A stretch of DNA of 64,000 nucleotides from contig NZ_JACHHP010000003.1 in NCBI RefSeq assembly GCF_014202825.1, positions 270,229-334,228 on the forward strand, in the 5' to 3' direction. The stretch's first letter is position 1. Every line of letters starts with the position of its first letter. Below the pieces are notes generated by a model. The model searched no databases, was not told the DNA's origin, and saw nothing but the letters and a program-made list of their open reading frames with translations. Position numbers and translations under genes: made by a program. Source of the DNA: Chiayiivirga flava (GTDB taxonomy: Bacteria > Pseudomonadota > Gammaproteobacteria > Xanthomonadales > Xanthomonadaceae). This document shows, piece after piece, positions 33,680 through 42,313 of this stretch.

Positions 33680-34611
33680 TGTCGCCGGCGGCGCGGCCGT
33701 TCGTCGTCGCATCGATCGTCAACTGGAACACGCCGCAGCGTACCCTGGCCTGCGTCGCCGCACTGCAGGCTTCGAGCTACCGTCGTCATCGCATCGTCGT
33801 CGTCGACAACGCGTCGCGCGACGACAGCGTGGCGGCGATCGGCAAGGCACATCCCGATGTCACGGTGCTGTGCGCCGGCAGCAACCTCGGTTTCGCGGGC
33901 GGGCATCGGCTGGCGCTGGAGCAGGCGCGCGGGTGGGGTGCGGACGCGCTCTGGCTGGTGAACAGCGACGCAATCGTCGAGCCCGACGCGCTGGCTGCGC
34001 TCGTCGCTGCATTCGCGCAGCATGGCAGCGCGATCTATGGCGGCATGCCGTTGTCACGCCGCGACGATGATGCGACGCTGTTCGACTTTCCCGCGAAGTA
34101 TCTGGATCCGCACGGCAGACCGACCCCGTTCCTGCGCGACGCGGACGTCGTGTTCGACGCGACGTGGCGCCACCGCGCACCGATGCGTGTCGGCGCAGTG
34201 GCGGGCAGCACATTGCTGCTGCCGCTCGATCTCGTGCAGCGGCACGGCTGGCTTGACGAAAGCTGGTTCCTGCACTGCGAGGAAATCGACTACTGCTACA
34301 CGCTGCGCGCGCACGGGGTGCCGAGTTATCTGGTGCCGGGAGCACGCGTATGGCACGAAGGCGGCGGCAGCGACGCCGGGCGGAGCGCGGTGGCCGACGT
34401 GGTGCAGTACTACCGCGCGCGCAACGAGATCGCGCTGGCGCGCAGACACGGACGGATGTTTTCGGCGTCCGCCATCGCACTGAAAAAAATGCTGCGCGCT
34501 GCGTGGCTGGCGCGTGCGGATCCGGCGCGTGCCCGGTTCGTGCTGCGCGGCGCGTGGCATGGATGGCGGGGCGTGACGGGGCGGACAGTTCTGCCGGACG
34601 ACCATCTTTGA
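33679..34611 (+). CDS. Family 2 glycosyltransferase (rhamnosyltransferase-like)
   Basis: 310-residue GT-A glycosyltransferase: VVASIVNWNTPQRTLACVAAL, VVVDNASRDDSV, GSNLGFAGGHRLAL and the DXD-like LWLVNSDAIVEPD. The acceptor-side motif FLHCEEIDYCYTLRAHG is typical of dTDP-rhamnosyl and related transferases. The ATG at 33679 overlaps the previous stop; a GTG one codon earlier is also possible. It acts in cytoplasmic glycan assembly. It is isolated from the main polysaccharide region by 10 kb. Confidence 0.88.
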   Translation: MSPAARPFVVASIVNWNTPQRTLACVAALQASSYRRHRIVVVDNASRDDSVAAIGKAHPDVTVLCAGSNLGFAGGHRLALEQARGWGADALWLVNSDAIVEPDALAALVAAFAQHGSAIYGGMPLSRRDDDATLFDFPAKYLDPHGRPTPFLRDADVVFDATWRHRAPMRVGAVAGSTLLLPLDLVQRHGWLDESWFLHCEEIDYCYTLRAHGVPSYLVPGARVWHEGGGSDAGRSAVADVVQYYRARNEIALARRHGRMFSASAIALKKMLRAAWLARADPARARFVLRGAWHGWRGVTGRTVLPDDHL

Positions 34612-34667
34612 GCGACGGTTGCGCGTGAGGTGGAGTTCCTGCGTCGGGGACGCGGCCAGGCAGTCGA

Positions 34668-34713
34668 CCCCCTTCCGCCTGTCGGCGCCTTCCCCCGCTG
34701 CGCGGGAGAAGGG
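34668..34713. repeat. Interspersed GC-rich repeat, copy A1
   Basis: A 46-base element with internal palindrome (cttcccccgctgcgcgggag). It is the reverse complement of copy A2 at 34765-34813, with relatives at 43853 and at 48557 and 48732. The pair lies between convergent genes. Confidence 0.8.
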
Positions 34714-34764
34714 ATGCTGCGATGGAAACCGTGGCGATCGGGACTCCCAATCGCGTTCCCCAAG

Positions 34765-34813
34765 CCCTTCCCTCTCCCGCGCAGCGGGGGAGGGTGCCGA
34801 AGGCGGGAGGGGG
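34765..34813. repeat. Interspersed GC-rich repeat, copy A2 (inverted to A1)
   Basis: 49-base copy with core ctctcccgcgcagcggggga followed by gggtgccgaaggcgggaggg. Together A1 and A2 form a long inverted repeat with a 51-base spacer between the glycosyltransferase and DUF2461 genes. Confidence 0.8.
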
Positions 34814-34843
34814 TCGCTCTCGACTCGACCCCGGCGCGCCGCC

Positions 34844-35524
34844 TCAGAACTCCAGCCCCAACGCCGCGCAAAGATAATCGTTGAACGGCCCCAGCCGACG
34901 CAGATCGTCGATGACCACCTGCCGCAACCTCGCACCCAGCACCGTCGCATCGTCCAGCGCCCGCGAGGCGACAAAATCCTTGCGCTTGATGTCCTCGATC
35001 AGCGGATGCGTCGCGTCGTAACCGCGCGGTGGGCGCTGCAGCGTGTCGCCGTCGAGCTCGAAACGCCGCCGGAAGGCCGGCGCCGCCGACGCGGCGCGCC
35101 ATGCCGACGGATTGGAGACGAGGAACTCGCGGATGCGCTTGAGCGCATCGGGTTCGGGATGCCACACGCCGGCGCCGAGAAAACTGTTGCCGGGCTGCAG
35201 GTGCAGATAGAACACGGGCGCCGTGGTCTGGCGCCCGCGTTCGTGGAACAGGCGCAGGCCGAGCCAGGTCTTGTACGGCGTCTTGTCGTTGGCAAAGCGC
35301 GTGTCGCGCTGGATGCGGAACAGCGACCCGCCGACGGTTCTCGTGTCGGCGCGGAAATGCGGGCTGATCGCGGCCAGCGGTGCGGAAAGATCGCCGATCA
35401 GTGCCAGCGCCGGATCGCGCACGTCGCGCTCGAAGCGCGGCTTGTTGGCATGGAACCACTCGCGCGAATTGTTGCGCGACAGATCGCGGAAGAATTTGAA
35501 CGTGGCGTCGGTGAAGTACGTCAT
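34844..35524 (-). CDS. DUF2461 (TIGR02453) family protein
   Basis: 226 residues typical of DUF2461: FFRDLSRNNSREWFHANKPRFE at the N terminus, SLFRIQRDTRFANDKTPYKT and YLHLQPGNSFLGAGVWHPEP. The function of the family is unknown. The ATG at 35524 overlaps the sbcB stop (ATGA), making it the third gene of a coupled chain after the c-di-GMP protein and exonuclease I. Confidence 0.9.
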   Translation of the reverse strand: MTYFTDATFKFFRDLSRNNSREWFHANKPRFERDVRDPALALIGDLSAPLAAISPHFRADTRTVGGSLFRIQRDTRFANDKTPYKTWLGLRLFHERGRQTTAPVFYLHLQPGNSFLGAGVWHPEPDALKRIREFLVSNPSAWRAASAAPAFRRRFELDGDTLQRPPRGYDATHPLIEDIKRKDFVASRALDDATVLGARLRQVVIDDLRRLGPFNDYLCAALGLEF

Positions 35525-36951
35525 GCAAGCGCCTGCAGGCGGCGGCCCCAGGCATCGAGTGCGTCGAGGCGGGCGTGGGTGTCGGGCTCGTCGCCGCGCG
35601 CGATGCGCAGCGCGGCGATTTCGGCAAAATAGCTCTCGAAGCTGTATTCGGACAGGCCGATGTCGCTGTCCAGGCGTCGATGCCGGTACTCGGACCAGCG
35701 TTCGGCGTCGTCCGCATCGAGCGATTCGGGCCAGTTGCGCGCGCGGTAGCGGAACGCAAGCTCCTCGAACTTCGCATCCTGGAATCCGAACCCCGCGACC
35801 GGTGCGCGCGGGCCGGCGCGGCGCACCTGCACGAAGCGTGCGCGGTCGGCATCGCTGGCGAAACCGTCGTACAGCGCCTGGTCCGGATCGGTCTGCCCGG
35901 CGCTGCGCGGCCGCCCGTAGACCGCGCGCACGGTGTCGACGAGCGTATCGGAAGCGCGCAGCAGCGCGGCGTGGCGTTCGGCGCGTTCGAGGTCGATGCC
36001 GAAGCGTGCGCGTTGTGTTGCGTCCAGATGGCGCAGTTCGACCAGTGCCGGGCAGCGGTTGAGGTGCACTTCCTTGAGCGCGATGCGTTGTTCGCCCTCG
36101 GGCAGGTCGGCGGCGGGCGTGTAGAGCCGGTCGGCGATGTCTTCGGGCGAGAGCGTGAGCAGCGGCGTCGGGTCGGGATCGAGATCGGCGACGATGATGC
36201 GGTTGCCGATGTGCGGATGCGGCGCGAGCGGCAGCACCAGCGCGCCGCAGCCGCGCGACGCGGGGTATTTGCCCGAGACGTGCAGCACCGGCGTCTTTGC
36301 AATGTAGTCGAGCAGGCCCGCGGCGCGGCGCTTGTCGCGCAGCGCGAAGTAGTAGTCGAACAGCTTCGGCTGCGCGCCGCGCAGCTTCCGCGCAAGGCCG
36401 ATCAACGCCTCCACGTCCGACAACGCCTCGTGCGCGCGCACATGCGTTAACCCGTTGGCGCTGGCGAGGTCTTCGAGGCGGAAGCTCGGCATGCCGTCCG
36501 GCCGCAGCGGCCATTCCATGCCCTGTGGCCGCAGCGCCCACGCAAGACGCATCAGGTCGAGCAGATCCCAGCGCGAGTTGCCGCCGCGCCACTCGCGCTC
36601 GTAGGGGTCGAAGAAGTTGCGGTACAGCGTGAAGCGCACGAACTCGTCGTCGAAGCGCAGCGAGTTGTAGCCCACGGCGCAGGTGCCGGGGCGCGCGAGG
36701 TGTGCGTGCATCGCGGAGGCGAACTCCGCTTCGGGCAGACCGTCGCGCAGAGCGTCCTGCGGCACGATGCCGGTCAGCAGTGCGGCTTCGGGCGACGGCA
36801 GCAGATCGTCCGCGGGGCGGCAGTAGAACGAGATCGGTTCCTCGATGACGTTGAGCGCAGCATCGGTGCGGATCGCGGCGAATTGCGCGATGCGGGTGCG
36901 GCGCGGGTCGCGGCCGTAGGTTTCGAGGTCGAACCAGAGAAAATCGCTCAC
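35521..36951 (-). CDS. sbcB: Exodeoxyribonuclease I
   Basis: 476 residues, nearly identical in length to E. coli ExoI. It degrades single-stranded DNA 3' to 5' in repair and recombination. The DEDDh exonuclease residues are visible in FLWFDLETYG, GYNSLRFDDEF and RAHEALSDVEAL (H-x4-D). The SH3-like and helical ExoI C domains follow. The GTG start at 36951 overlaps the upstream GGDEF-EAL stop (GTGA). Confidence 0.95.
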   Translation of the reverse strand: MSDFLWFDLETYGRDPRRTRIAQFAAIRTDAALNVIEEPISFYCRPADDLLPSPEAALLTGIVPQDALRDGLPEAEFASAMHAHLARPGTCAVGYNSLRFDDEFVRFTLYRNFFDPYEREWRGGNSRWDLLDLMRLAWALRPQGMEWPLRPDGMPSFRLEDLASANGLTHVRAHEALSDVEALIGLARKLRGAQPKLFDYYFALRDKRRAAGLLDYIAKTPVLHVSGKYPASRGCGALVLPLAPHPHIGNRIIVADLDPDPTPLLTLSPEDIADRLYTPAADLPEGEQRIALKEVHLNRCPALVELRHLDATQRARFGIDLERAERHAALLRASDTLVDTVRAVYGRPRSAGQTDPDQALYDGFASDADRARFVQVRRAGPRAPVAGFGFQDAKFEELAFRYRARNWPESLDADDAERWSEYRHRRLDSDIGLSEYSFESYFAEIAALRIARGDEPDTHARLDALDAWGRRLQALA

Positions 36952-39557
36952 CGCGCGATGATACCCGGGCTCCTGGAAGCGGTGGCGTCGACGCCGACGG
37001 CCGGCTGCACGCCGGTGACGTATTCGAGCGGTTCCAGCAGGTCCAGCCGCGGAATGCCGAGCACGAAGCCCTGCGCGTAGTCCACGCCGCATTCGTACAG
37101 CGCCGCGAGCGTCTCGCTGCTCTCGGCCCACTCGGCGATGGTGCGTTTGCCGGTGCTCTCGGCGATGGACGTGAGCGCGGCGACCACCGAGCGATCGAGC
37201 GTATCGTGTGGCAGTCCCTGGATGATGGAGCCGTCGATCTTCAGATAGTCCGCATCGAGCTGGCGCAGGTACGCGAACGTGGAGAAGCCGGTGCCGAAAT
37301 CGTCGATCGCGATGCGGCAGCCGAGCAGCCGGAGGCGACGCAGCAAGGCGCGCGTGCCGACGATGTCCTCGATCGTGCGCGACTCGGTCACCTCGAAGAT
37401 CAGCGCGCCCGGATCCACCTCGTAGCGCACGATGCGTTCGGCGATGAAGTCCACCAGCGAATCGCTGGCAAGGCTCTGCGAGGAAAGATTCATCGTCAGC
37501 GCGAACGGACGATGGTGGTGGCGGACCTCGCGCAGCGCCTTCATCGCGTGGTCGATCACCCAGCGGTCGATCTCCTCCATCATGCCGAAGCGTTCGGCCG
37601 ACGGCAGGAAGGCGTTCGGCAGGATCAGCTCGCCGCGGCCGTTGCGCAGCCGCACCAGCACCTCGAACAGCAGCGGTTCGGACGGATTGCGCGCGAACTG
37701 GCGGCGCCAGAGATTGGCGGGCGTGGCGTCCAGGCTTTCGTTCTCGAGCCCGCGCAGCGGCACGATGGGCTGGAACATCAGCTCGAAGCGGTCGTGCCTG
37801 AGCGCTTTCTCCAGCCGAGCCGACCAGCCCAGGTCCGCTTCCATCGTGGCGAGGCTGCCGCTTTCGTGCGTGTACACGTGGCAGCGGTTGCGGCCGTCGT
37901 TCTTCGACTGATGACAGGCCACGTCCGCCTGCGCCATCGCCTCGGTGAGCGAGGCGGTGCGGCGGTCGAGCGCGGTGACGCCGATGGAAATCGTGATGCG
38001 GTACGTCTTGCCGGCATGCACGAACGGCACGTCGGTCAGCGCGGTGCGGATCGATTCGGCCAGGGACTCGATCTGCTCGCGCGGCACGTCGCGCAGCACG
38101 ATGGCGTATTCGTCACCGCCCATGCGCGCGAGGTGGTCGGACGCGCGCATGCGCGAACGCAGGCGCCGACTGACTTCGATCAGCAGCTGGTCGCCGGCGC
38201 TGTGGCCGGCGGTGTCGTTGATGTACTTGAAGCGGTCCAGGTCGATGAACAGCAGCGCCGACACCGATTCGGTCTGCAGGCTGCGCAGGCGCTGGATCTC
38301 GATCTCCAGCTGCGCCTCGAACCAGCCGCGGTTGGGCAGCTTGGTGAGGCTGTCGTGTTCGGCCTGCCAGCGCAGCTGCTCCTCCAGCTTGCGCTGCGCC
38401 GAGACATCACGGAACGCCACCACCGATCCCCGGCGCTCGCCGTCCACGCGCAGCGGATACACCGTGCCCTCCACCGGAATCGGCTCGCGCGCGGAGGTCC
38501 AGAACACCGACTGCCAGTGCGGTACCTGATTGCCGTGCAGATAGCACTGGCTGAGGAACGACAGTTCAGGCGAGGCGCGCGATTGCGCGATCTGGCCCGG
38601 ATGCACCGCTTCGGCGGCGTCGCGCCCGATGAGCGCGGCTGCGTCGGGATACCCCAGCAGCTCGAGCGCGGCCGGATTGACGAACTGGATGATGCCGTTG
38701 ACGTCTACGCCGAACACGCCGTCGCCGACGGCGGCGAGGATGCCTTCGAGGCGACGGCGTTCCGCGTCGATCGCCTTGCGGTCGCGCACCGTCCGTGCGA
38801 GCGAGGCCAGGCGCGCGAGGAACAGCCCCTTGGCTTCGCTCTTGAACAGGCATTCCACCGCGCCGCTGGCGAGCGATTCGACGATCACCTCGTCGGCGTA
38901 GGTGCCGGTGATCATCGCGCTGAGCACGTGCTGGGTGCGCGGATCGCGGCGCAGCGCGGCGATCAGCGCGGTGCCGTTCTGGCCGGGCATGAAGTAGTCG
39001 ACGATGGCGATGTCGAGCGGTTGCGCGGTGGCCTTGGCGAAGCCTTCCTCGACGTTGGACGCGGTGTCGACCTGGTAGCCGTGCTGGCGCAGCAGGCGCA
39101 CGAAGGCGGCGCGGACGGTGGCCGAGTCGTCGATCAGCAGGATGCGCAGCGCCGAGGTGTCGACCTCGACCGCATCGTTGGCCGCGCGCGGCGGCGGGCG
39201 AAGCATGCGGTCGAGCGCCTCGTCGCATTCGCTGTAGTCCGAGCACAGCATCAGCGCGCGGCGCGGGCGTGCGCTGCGCCAGCGTTGCAGGGCATCGTTC
39301 GCGTCGCTGAGCAGCAGGACCGGCAGGTCGTCGCGCCCCTCGCGGTGGAGCAGGGCGAGCAATTCTTCGGTGTGCGTGTCGGCGGCGTCGGTGAGACCGA
39401 GCACCACGGCGTCGATGCGCGTGCCCGCGGCGCGCAGCAGATCCAGGCAGCCGGCCATGCCGTCCGGCGCGAGCACCCCGCAGCCGCGCCGCTCCAGCAG
39501 CGTGGTCAGCGCAAGCCGCCGGTTGGCCGAACCTTCCGCCAGCAGTACCGCCGTCAC
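36948..39557 (-). CDS. REC-REC-PAS-GGDEF-EAL c-di-GMP signalling protein
   Basis: 869 residues. A degenerate receiver (about 1-120) is followed by an intact one (RILLIDDSATVR, phospho-Asp in IAIVDYFMPGQNG). Next come a PAS domain (FGVDVNGIIQFVNPAALELL) and a GGDEF domain with active-site variant RMGGDEYAIVL plus the RxxD inhibitory site. The EAL-type domain has FEVLVRLRNG in place of EAL and IDDFGTGFSTFAYL. Several EAL residues differ from active enzymes, so phosphodiesterase activity is uncertain. The start is a GTG at 39557 after GGGGGA; a TTG at 39581 is possible. It is coupled to sbcB. Confidence 0.9.
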   Translation of the reverse strand: MTAVLLAEGSANRRLALTTLLERRGCGVLAPDGMAGCLDLLRAAGTRIDAVVLGLTDAADTHTEELLALLHREGRDDLPVLLLSDANDALQRWRSARPRRALMLCSDYSECDEALDRMLRPPPRAANDAVEVDTSALRILLIDDSATVRAAFVRLLRQHGYQVDTASNVEEGFAKATAQPLDIAIVDYFMPGQNGTALIAALRRDPRTQHVLSAMITGTYADEVIVESLASGAVECLFKSEAKGLFLARLASLARTVRDRKAIDAERRRLEGILAAVGDGVFGVDVNGIIQFVNPAALELLGYPDAAALIGRDAAEAVHPGQIAQSRASPELSFLSQCYLHGNQVPHWQSVFWTSAREPIPVEGTVYPLRVDGERRGSVVAFRDVSAQRKLEEQLRWQAEHDSLTKLPNRGWFEAQLEIEIQRLRSLQTESVSALLFIDLDRFKYINDTAGHSAGDQLLIEVSRRLRSRMRASDHLARMGGDEYAIVLRDVPREQIESLAESIRTALTDVPFVHAGKTYRITISIGVTALDRRTASLTEAMAQADVACHQSKNDGRNRCHVYTHESGSLATMEADLGWSARLEKALRHDRFELMFQPIVPLRGLENESLDATPANLWRRQFARNPSEPLLFEVLVRLRNGRGELILPNAFLPSAERFGMMEEIDRWVIDHAMKALREVRHHHRPFALTMNLSSQSLASDSLVDFIAERIVRYEVDPGALIFEVTESRTIEDIVGTRALLRRLRLLGCRIAIDDFGTGFSTFAYLRQLDADYLKIDGSIIQGLPHDTLDRSVVAALTSIAESTGKRTIAEWAESSETLAALYECGVDYAQGFVLGIPRLDLLEPLEYVTGVQPAVGVDATASRSPGIIAR

Positions 39558-39674
39558 GTCGTCCCCCGGGCCGGGCCCCAACGATCAAGCGTAGCGCGCG
39601 GCGGCGGTGCCGCCAAGCGACGCGGCCCCCCCCGCGCGGGGGGATGCCGGGCGACCGCCGCGCCGGACACGACC

Positions 39675-40889
39675 TCAGAACAGGCGCGTGAGCATGCCCC
39701 AGCCGGCGAGCCACACGCCGATCGCCGTGCCGACGCTGGTCAGGAAGAAGTTGAGCAGGGTGCGCGTGACGCGGTTCTTCCACCAGCCGCGCAGCGAGGT
39801 GGCGTCGTCGCGCAGGCGCTCGAAATCGGCCACGGTCGGCCGTCGCACCCACGCTTCCACCAGTGCGCTGAGCGTGCCCGAGCCCAGCGCCGGATGCAGC
39901 GGCGTCAGCGGCGACACCGCGAACGCGGTGAGGATGCTGAGCGGGTGCCCGCCGGCGACGGTGCAGCCAAGCGCGCCGAGCAGGCCGGTGGCGAGGATCC
40001 ACGTGACGACGAGATCCGTGCCGATGTCGGCACCCTGCGCGAAGCCATACGCGAAACCGCCGAGCACGATCGCGATGAACAGCGCGCCGAGCCACTTGCC
40101 CCAGTGTTTCGGCGGCGGCAGGGTTTCCAGTTCGCTGCGCGTGCCGGCCGGGTCGGTCTGCGCCTGCGTCAGATACTTTGCCAGGCCCTGCAGGTGGCCG
40201 GCGCCGACCACCGCGAGCACGCGCTGGCCCGGGCTTGCGTGCTGGCGCAGCGCGGCGGCCATGTAGCGGTCGCGTTCGTCGATCAGCGCGTTGTAGATCA
40301 CGTCGTCGCGTTTGGCGAACTCGTGGAAGGCGCTTTCGAGCATGTCGCCTTCCTTGAGTTTCTCGATCTCGTCTTCCTCGACCTTGTCGTCGACGATCAG
40401 GCTCGCGGCCAGCCCGCTCATCAGGGTGAGCTTGCGCCAGAAGCCGACGGCCGCATACGTGCGGTGCAGCGTCTTGCCGACATCGCGGTCGATGCGCCAC
40501 ACCGGCAGTCCGCGCGCCTCGGCGGCCACCATCGAGGCGCGCATCTCGGCGCCGGGTTCCACGCCCAGCTGCTCGGCCAGACGCCGCTGGTAGGCCGACA
40601 GCGCGAGGTTGGCGGTGACAAGCCCGATCTTGTTTTCCCTGATCACGCGGAACAGATCGAGCTGCGCGAGCGCGGCGGGATTGTTCATCGCGTTGTAGCG
40701 GCCCTCGCACAGTTCCACGGCCACCGCGTCGAAAGTGCGGGTCGCGATCAGCGCCTCGGCCGCCTCCACGCTCGCGCGCGACACGTGCGCGGTGCCGAGC
40801 AGGGTGTAGGACACGCCGTCGCGTTCGACCTCGACGATCGGCTGGCCGGCGAGCGGATCGTGCGGTGCCACATCGGTCGCGGCGTTCAA
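39675..40889 (-). CDS. TraB/GumN/PrgY family membrane protein
   Basis: 404 residues. The N-terminal TraB domain has YTLLGTAHVSRASVEAAEAL and DAVAVELCEGRYNAM, with the paired GTxH and ExC/E motifs of the family; VLAVVGAGHLQGL comes later. The C-terminal third has four or so membrane helices (LGALFIAIVLGGFAYGFA and following). Relatives act as pheromone shutdown proteins or have no known role. No ATG is available. A TTG at 40889 overlaps the aguB stop; a GTG at 40871 is the alternative. Confidence 0.82.
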   Translation of the reverse strand: MNAATDVAPHDPLAGQPIVEVERDGVSYTLLGTAHVSRASVEAAEALIATRTFDAVAVELCEGRYNAMNNPAALAQLDLFRVIRENKIGLVTANLALSAYQRRLAEQLGVEPGAEMRASMVAAEARGLPVWRIDRDVGKTLHRTYAAVGFWRKLTLMSGLAASLIVDDKVEEDEIEKLKEGDMLESAFHEFAKRDDVIYNALIDERDRYMAAALRQHASPGQRVLAVVGAGHLQGLAKYLTQAQTDPAGTRSELETLPPPKHWGKWLGALFIAIVLGGFAYGFAQGADIGTDLVVTWILATGLLGALGCTVAGGHPLSILTAFAVSPLTPLHPALGSGTLSALVEAWVRRPTVADFERLRDDATSLRGWWKNRVTRTLLNFFLTSVGTAIGVWLAGWGMLTRLF

Positions 40890-41785
40890 TCGCGGTACCG
40901 CCGCAGCAGGTCGCCGTAGGCGTCGATGCGCCGGTCGCGCAGGAACGGCCAGATGCGGCGCACGTGTTCGCTGCGCTGCAGATCGACATCGCAGACCAGC
41001 ACCTCGGCGTTCTCGGTGTTCGCCTCGCACAGATATTCGCCCTGCGGTCCGAGCACATGACTCGATCCCCAGAAACGGATGCCGGAGGTTCCGAGCGGCG
41101 AATCCTCGTGTCCGATGCGGTTGCAGCTGAGCACCGGCACGCCGTTCGCGACGGCATGGCCGCGGTGGCTGAGGATCCAGGCCTGGCGCTGGCGGCTGCG
41201 TTCGTCCTCGCTGTCGTCGATGTCCCAGCCGATGGCGGTCGGATACAGCAGCAGTTCGGCGCCGGCCAGCGCCATCAGGCGTGCGGCTTCGGGGTACCAC
41301 TGGTCCCAGCACACCAGCACGCCGAGGCGGCCGACCGACGTGTCGATCGGCTCGAAGCCCAGATCGCCCGGGGTGAAATAGAACTTCTCGTAGAAGCCCG
41401 GATCGTCCGGGATGTGCATCTTGCGGTACTTGCCGACGAGACGCCCGTCGCGCTCCAGCACCACCGCGGTGTTGTGGTACAGCCCGGCCGCGCGCCGCTC
41501 GAACAGCGAGCCGACGATGACGATGCCGTGCTTCTTCGCGAGTGCGCCGAGGCGTTCGGTGCTCGGGCCGGGGATGGGCTCGGCGCGGTCGAATTCGTCC
41601 ACGGATTCGTGCTGGCAGAAGTACGCGCCGTTGTGCAGCTCCTGCAGCAGAACGAGTTGTGCGCCCTGCGCTGCGGCGTCGCCGACGCGTTGTTCGATGC
41701 GGGCGAGGTTGGCGTCGACGCTGCCCTGGTCGGCGTCCTGGATCAGCGCGACGCGCAGGGTGCGGGGCGTAGGGGTCTTGGTCAT
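40886..41785 (-). CDS. aguB: N-carbamoylputrescine amidase
   Basis: 299-residue nitrilase-superfamily enzyme that releases putrescine from N-carbamoylputrescine. The catalytic Glu-Lys-Cys triad is visible in LLQELHNGAYF, GKYRKMHIPDDPGF and LVCWDQWYPEA. Family-specific length and TSGIRFWGSSHV support AguB. The ATG at 41785 is chosen. The agmatine deiminase gene lies 530 bases upstream on the same strand, completing the agmatine to putrescine pathway. Confidence 0.94.
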   Translation of the reverse strand: MTKTPTPRTLRVALIQDADQGSVDANLARIEQRVGDAAAQGAQLVLLQELHNGAYFCQHESVDEFDRAEPIPGPSTERLGALAKKHGIVIVGSLFERRAAGLYHNTAVVLERDGRLVGKYRKMHIPDDPGFYEKFYFTPGDLGFEPIDTSVGRLGVLVCWDQWYPEAARLMALAGAELLLYPTAIGWDIDDSEDERSRQRQAWILSHRGHAVANGVPVLSCNRIGHEDSPLGTSGIRFWGSSHVLGPQGEYLCEANTENAEVLVCDVDLQRSEHVRRIWPFLRDRRIDAYGDLLRRYRD

Positions 41786-42313
41786 GGGTCCGTCGGATTG
41801 ATTCGGGGAGCTGTTGGCCGGGCTGCTTCGCAGCCAAATGCGGCCGGTCGGGCCGGAAACAACCAATTTACCGCAACCTTGCCGGCGCGCGTGCCGCAAT
41901 CGCGCGACAACGATTGCCTTTTGCAAGCGAATCCAACGCTGCATGGCGCGGAGAGAAGAGCAGCATCACCGTGCGCAGATCTCCCTCCGGGGCGACATCG
42001 GATCGCTTGTCGGGGCGGATATCCGATCGATCGCAAGCGGGCGCCGTGCCGTGAAGCTTCCTCGCATCGGGGCGGTGACGGACTCGACATCGCGGTCTTC
42101 CCCCAGCCGTCGTCCCGGCTTTCGCCGGGACGACGGTGTGGATCGAACTTTTCCGGACGGCGTCGGAGAACCGAGCGTTTCGCGACAGTCGTGCGCGGGC
42201 GCGAGGAATGCCTAGTTGCGGCGAGGGAACACGTCCGCGCACGCAATGTTCGGGCCTGCCTGCGGTTCGGAGCCGTGCGTTGCGGGCATTGTTGCGCGAC
42301 GACAGCCCAACCC
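41786..42313. other. Intergenic region between aguA and aguB
   Basis: About 530 bases without a convincing gene. It contains a perfect 12-bp hairpin repeat at 42107-42136. aguB probably has its own promoter here, since the gap is unusually large for this compact genome. Confidence 0.55.
42107..42136. repeat. REP-like palindrome
   Basis: Perfect 12-bp stem ccgtcgtcccgg/ccgggacgacgg around the loop ctttcg. Such gtcccgg-ctttcg-ccgggac palindromes are scattered in many proteobacterial genomes between genes. Confidence 0.75.

Noticed and set aside
37206-40919. A 1237-codon open frame on the plus strand
   Set aside because: It runs antisense to the GGDEF-EAL and TraB-like genes, whose frames show clear domains. 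Its Arg/His/Gln-rich translation is typical of a high-GC shadow.
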